From NCBI GenBank assembly GCA_041596515.1, contig JBFHIJ010000010.1, forward strand, positions 1 to 64,000: a DNA stretch of 64,000 nt, given 5' to 3'. How positions within the stretch are numbered: position 1 is the first letter of the stretch; each line of letters begins with the position of its first letter. The DNA comes from JBFHIJ01 sp041596515 (GTDB taxonomy: Bacteria > Bacteroidota > Ignavibacteria > Kapaibacteriales > UBA2268). The translations under genes and the position numbers were made by a program. The notes beneath the pieces were generated by a model that saw only the letters and a program-made list of their open reading frames with translations, was not told the DNA's origin and ran no database searches. Shown piece after piece: positions 61,748-64,000 of the stretch.

Positions 61748-64000
61748 ATGCGAGCAAATTCTACTTTATCAAAGATAACGATACATTTATTTTTTATCGT
61801 AATGCTATCATTTGCATTGCCTACTCATTTGTTTTCTCAGACTCAGCAAGTAGCTAATCACACAGACAAGTCCCTTTTTCAGGACGAATATGCGGAGCTT
61901 GATGAAGAAGGCGATGGCGAAGTTATTGAGGATGCTTTTGTACTTCAAACTTTAGAAAAGTCTAGACAAAAATACCTTAAAGCACTTATTCTAATCGAAC
62001 GAGGCGACACTACTTCCGCAGCAAAATACTTTAATCAGGCTATTGAAGATTTAAATATAATTGCTTCATATCCTAATATCGAAAAAAATGAAAACTTTAC
62101 TGACTTAGCTCAGCTAATTATTGAAGATTACGAAAACTTTGTTGATGATCTTGATGATTTGGACGATGCGTCAAACATTTTCATTATCAGAGAAAAGCTT
62201 TTCCAAGAAATAGATACTTATGAAATCATTGATATTGACAAATTTCAGGCTCAAGCAGGTGTAGAACCTAAAAGCACGCCGGGTTTTGTCCCACCGCCTG
62301 ATTCATTGGAAGTACCAATGCCAATGAATGACTATGTAAAACGCAACATCGCTTTTTGGACAAATCCCAAAAGAGGTGTAAAACTGTTTTATAAAATTCT
62401 TTCCAGATCTTCTAAATATTTGCCTCTTATTCTGCGTATTGCTGAAGAAGAAGGTGTTCCTAAAGAAATCGCGTATTTGTCTATTACCGAATCGGCTCTC
62501 AGGCCTGATGCTGTTTCCAGAGCTAAAGCTGTTGGACTTTGGCAATTTATGAGAGCTACAGGCGAAATGTACGGACTAAATGACGCAGATGATTCTTATT
62601 GGGTAGACGAACGCAGAGATCCTGAAAAAGCTACTCGTGCAGCAATGCGTCATCTAAAAGATCTCTATGTAAGGTTTGGTAATTGGCATCTTGCATTTGC
62701 TGCTTATAATTGCGGTCAGGGTTGCGTTAGCAGAGCGATTAGACGATCAAGGATATCTAATCCTGATTTTTGGGAATTAACTAAGTACCTTCCAAAAGAA
62801 ACAAAATACTACGTCCCTTGGTACATTGCTACATCAATGATTGCTATGAACCCTGAAGCATATGGCTTCAATCTTGATTCTGTTGAGTTTCAGGAAGAGT
62901 ATACATACGACGTTTTCAAATTGCATGAACCAATAAATATGGCGGCTCTTGCAAAGTGTGCAAATATTTCTGTGGAAGAGCTTAAAGAGCTTAATCCTGA
63001 ACTGATTAAAGCTACTACTCCTCCTGATTTACCTGAGTACAACTTAAAAATTCCTGCTAATTCGTACGCTCAGTTTGCAGTAAACTTTGACTCTTTAACT
63101 ATTCAAGATAAACAGCCTTGGTTTGAGCATATTGTACAGCGAAGAGAATCTCTTCGCTCGCTGGCCAGGAAATATAAAGTATCAAGATATGACATAGCGG
63201 AACTTAATAATATTGAGCCCAGAGCTAGATTACAACGTAACTCAAGCATCAAAATACCACTTAACTTAGAAGTGGACATGGATGAACTTGCCGCTGCATC
63301 AGGTGTTGGTGGCGAAGGTATTGACATTTATCACTATGTTAAAAGAGGCGAAACTCTTTCTTCTATAGCCAGAAAACACGGTATCAGAATAACTGCTTTA
63401 AGGAACTTTAATAACATTTCTTACAGTAATGACAAAATACACCCCGGACAAAAATTAGTAATCGCTAAAGCTCCTCCAAAACGTAGCAAAGCCAAAAAAG
63501 CTGATGAAGTTGACTTGGCAGCAGTGAAACGCAAAAAAGAACAACAGAAAGCATTAGAGGCAAAAAAAGCTCAGGAAGAGGAACTGGCTTCTGCGGGTGC
63601 TGATGAAAACGAAGAAATAGATGAAGATTTAGATGAATCTGACAACGATGAATTAGCTTCTAATGATGACACTAATGCTGATGATGAAAATATAGAAGAA
63701 GAATCAGATGATGATAATACAACTACTGAAGTAGAGCAAATAGCTCAACCTGTTGTCGTCAAGCATACTGTGAAAGGTGGAGAAAGTCTATATTCTATAA
63801 GTAAGTTATATGATGTTTCAGTGGAGGTTATCACTTCAGATAATAGAATTAGAAACAATCATATCTATCCTAATCAGATTTTGAAAATCAGAACAAATGC
63901 AGAAGACATGGCTAATGCCTCTTCTAAATCTAAAGCAAGTGCTGCTAAACCAAAGATGATTGTGCATAAAGTTCGTCGCGGTCAATCTTTAGGTCTTATA
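61748..64000 (+). CDS. Membrane-bound lytic transglycosylase with LysM repeats (MltD-like), partial
   Basis: The frame is open to the right edge, so the C-terminus is missing (751 residues seen). A signal peptide (IHLFFIVMLSFALPTHLFSQ) is followed by an acidic N-terminal region (about 45-180). A lytic transglycosylase domain has catalytic Glu248 (LSITESALRPDA), AKAVGLWQFMRATGEMYGL and AFAAYNCGQG. LysM repeats follow: HIVQRRESLRSLARKYKV, HYVKRGETLSSIARKHGI, HTVKGGESLYSISKLYDV and the cut-off HKVRRGQSLGLI. A long acidic, Asp/Glu-rich linker separates the second and third. The enzyme cleaves peptidoglycan; LysM repeats bind it. The start has GGAG 7 bases upstream. It stands apart from the znu operon. 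Confidence 0.92.
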   Translation, partial: MRANSTLSKITIHLFFIVMLSFALPTHLFSQTQQVANHTDKSLFQDEYAELDEEGDGEVIEDAFVLQTLEKSRQKYLKALILIERGDTTSAAKYFNQAIEDLNIIASYPNIEKNENFTDLAQLIIEDYENFVDDLDDLDDASNIFIIREKLFQEIDTYEIIDIDKFQAQAGVEPKSTPGFVPPPDSLEVPMPMNDYVKRNIAFWTNPKRGVKLFYKILSRSSKYLPLILRIAEEEGVPKEIAYLSITESALRPDAVSRAKAVGLWQFMRATGEMYGLNDADDSYWVDERRDPEKATRAAMRHLKDLYVRFGNWHLAFAAYNCGQGCVSRAIRRSRISNPDFWELTKYLPKETKYYVPWYIATSMIAMNPEAYGFNLDSVEFQEEYTYDVFKLHEPINMAALAKCANISVEELKELNPELIKATTPPDLPEYNLKIPANSYAQFAVNFDSLTIQDKQPWFEHIVQRRESLRSLARKYKVSRYDIAELNNIEPRARLQRNSSIKIPLNLEVDMDELAAASGVGGEGIDIYHYVKRGETLSSIARKHGIRITALRNFNNISYSNDKIHPGQKLVIAKAPPKRSKAKKADEVDLAAVKRKKEQQKALEAKKAQEEELASAGADENEEIDEDLDESDNDELASNDDTNADDENIEEESDDDNTTTEVEQIAQPVVVKHTVKGGESLYSISKLYDVSVEVITSDNRIRNNHIYPNQILKIRTNAEDMANASSKSKASAAKPKMIVHKVRRGQSLGLI

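Noticed and set aside
62303..63327. Minus-strand open frames inside the right-hand end
   Set aside because: They are antisense to the transglycosylase gene, whose catalytic and LysM motifs are plain.

Overview
The window looks like chromosomal DNA of an AT-rich, Gram-negative bacterium of the Bacteroidota/Chlorobi (FCB) superphylum, perhaps near Ignavibacteria or Kapabacteria. This placement is inference from three things: several exported proteins end in Por/type IX secretion (T9SS) type C-terminal domains, there are many lipoproteins and OmpA-like outer-membrane proteins, and very large beta-strand-repeat surface proteins are present. No 16S rRNA gene or other phylogenetic marker is present to settle it, and no tRNA, CRISPR array, transposase or phage module was seen.

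Layout. 0-7.5 kb: a diverged tandem stem-loop repeat, a tandem universal stress protein, two exported proteins, an epimerase, the ribosomal genes rpsF-rplI, a four-repeat S1 protein and an exported FlgD-like protein. 7.5-14.2 kb: two neighbouring exported Asp-box-like proteins, a GC-richer structured intergenic element, a large lipoprotein metallopeptidase, a small unknown protein and an NTF2-like lipoprotein. 14.3-18.1 kb: a tightly overlapping folB-folK-dnaG-ybbR operon. 18.3-45.6 kb: one co-directional surface locus (all minus strand). In transcription order it holds a LuxR-type regulator, an S74-chaperone fibre-like protein, a giant 4265-residue protein, and beta-strand-repeat proteins of 757 and 699 residues. 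These are followed by proteins of 429 and 627 residues with T9SS-like ends, an OmpA-like protein, a CheY-like regulator and a membrane PAS kinase with a degraded ATPase domain. 45.7-52.8 kb: nadE, a FlgO/CsgG-like protein, an Hpt protein, rnpB (RNase P RNA), a zinc-ribbon/Nif3-like gene pair and two exported proteins. 52.9-64 kb: a soluble six-PAS histidine kinase, a fused LeuC-LeuD-type hydro-lyase, a znuA-znuC-znuB zinc/manganese ABC transporter and a truncated LysM lytic transglycosylase running off the right edge.

The most striking part is the 18.4-45.6 kb locus. Three of its proteins (699, 757 and 4265 residues) share a recurring beta-strand unit. The 757- and 4265-residue proteins end in nearly the same short cysteine-containing sequence and lack a recognisable type A T9SS domain. 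Exported proteins, an OmpA-type anchor protein, a response regulator and a kinase lie in one run with very short gaps, which suggests a self-contained cell-surface assembly with its own signalling proteins. Housekeeping genes around it look ordinary. Intergenic DNA carries several candidate dispersed elements: paired stem-loops at 1-221, a shared hairpin element at 10384-10438 and 58775-58830, and a REP-like fold at 10482-10551. Clear intrinsic terminators close many units.
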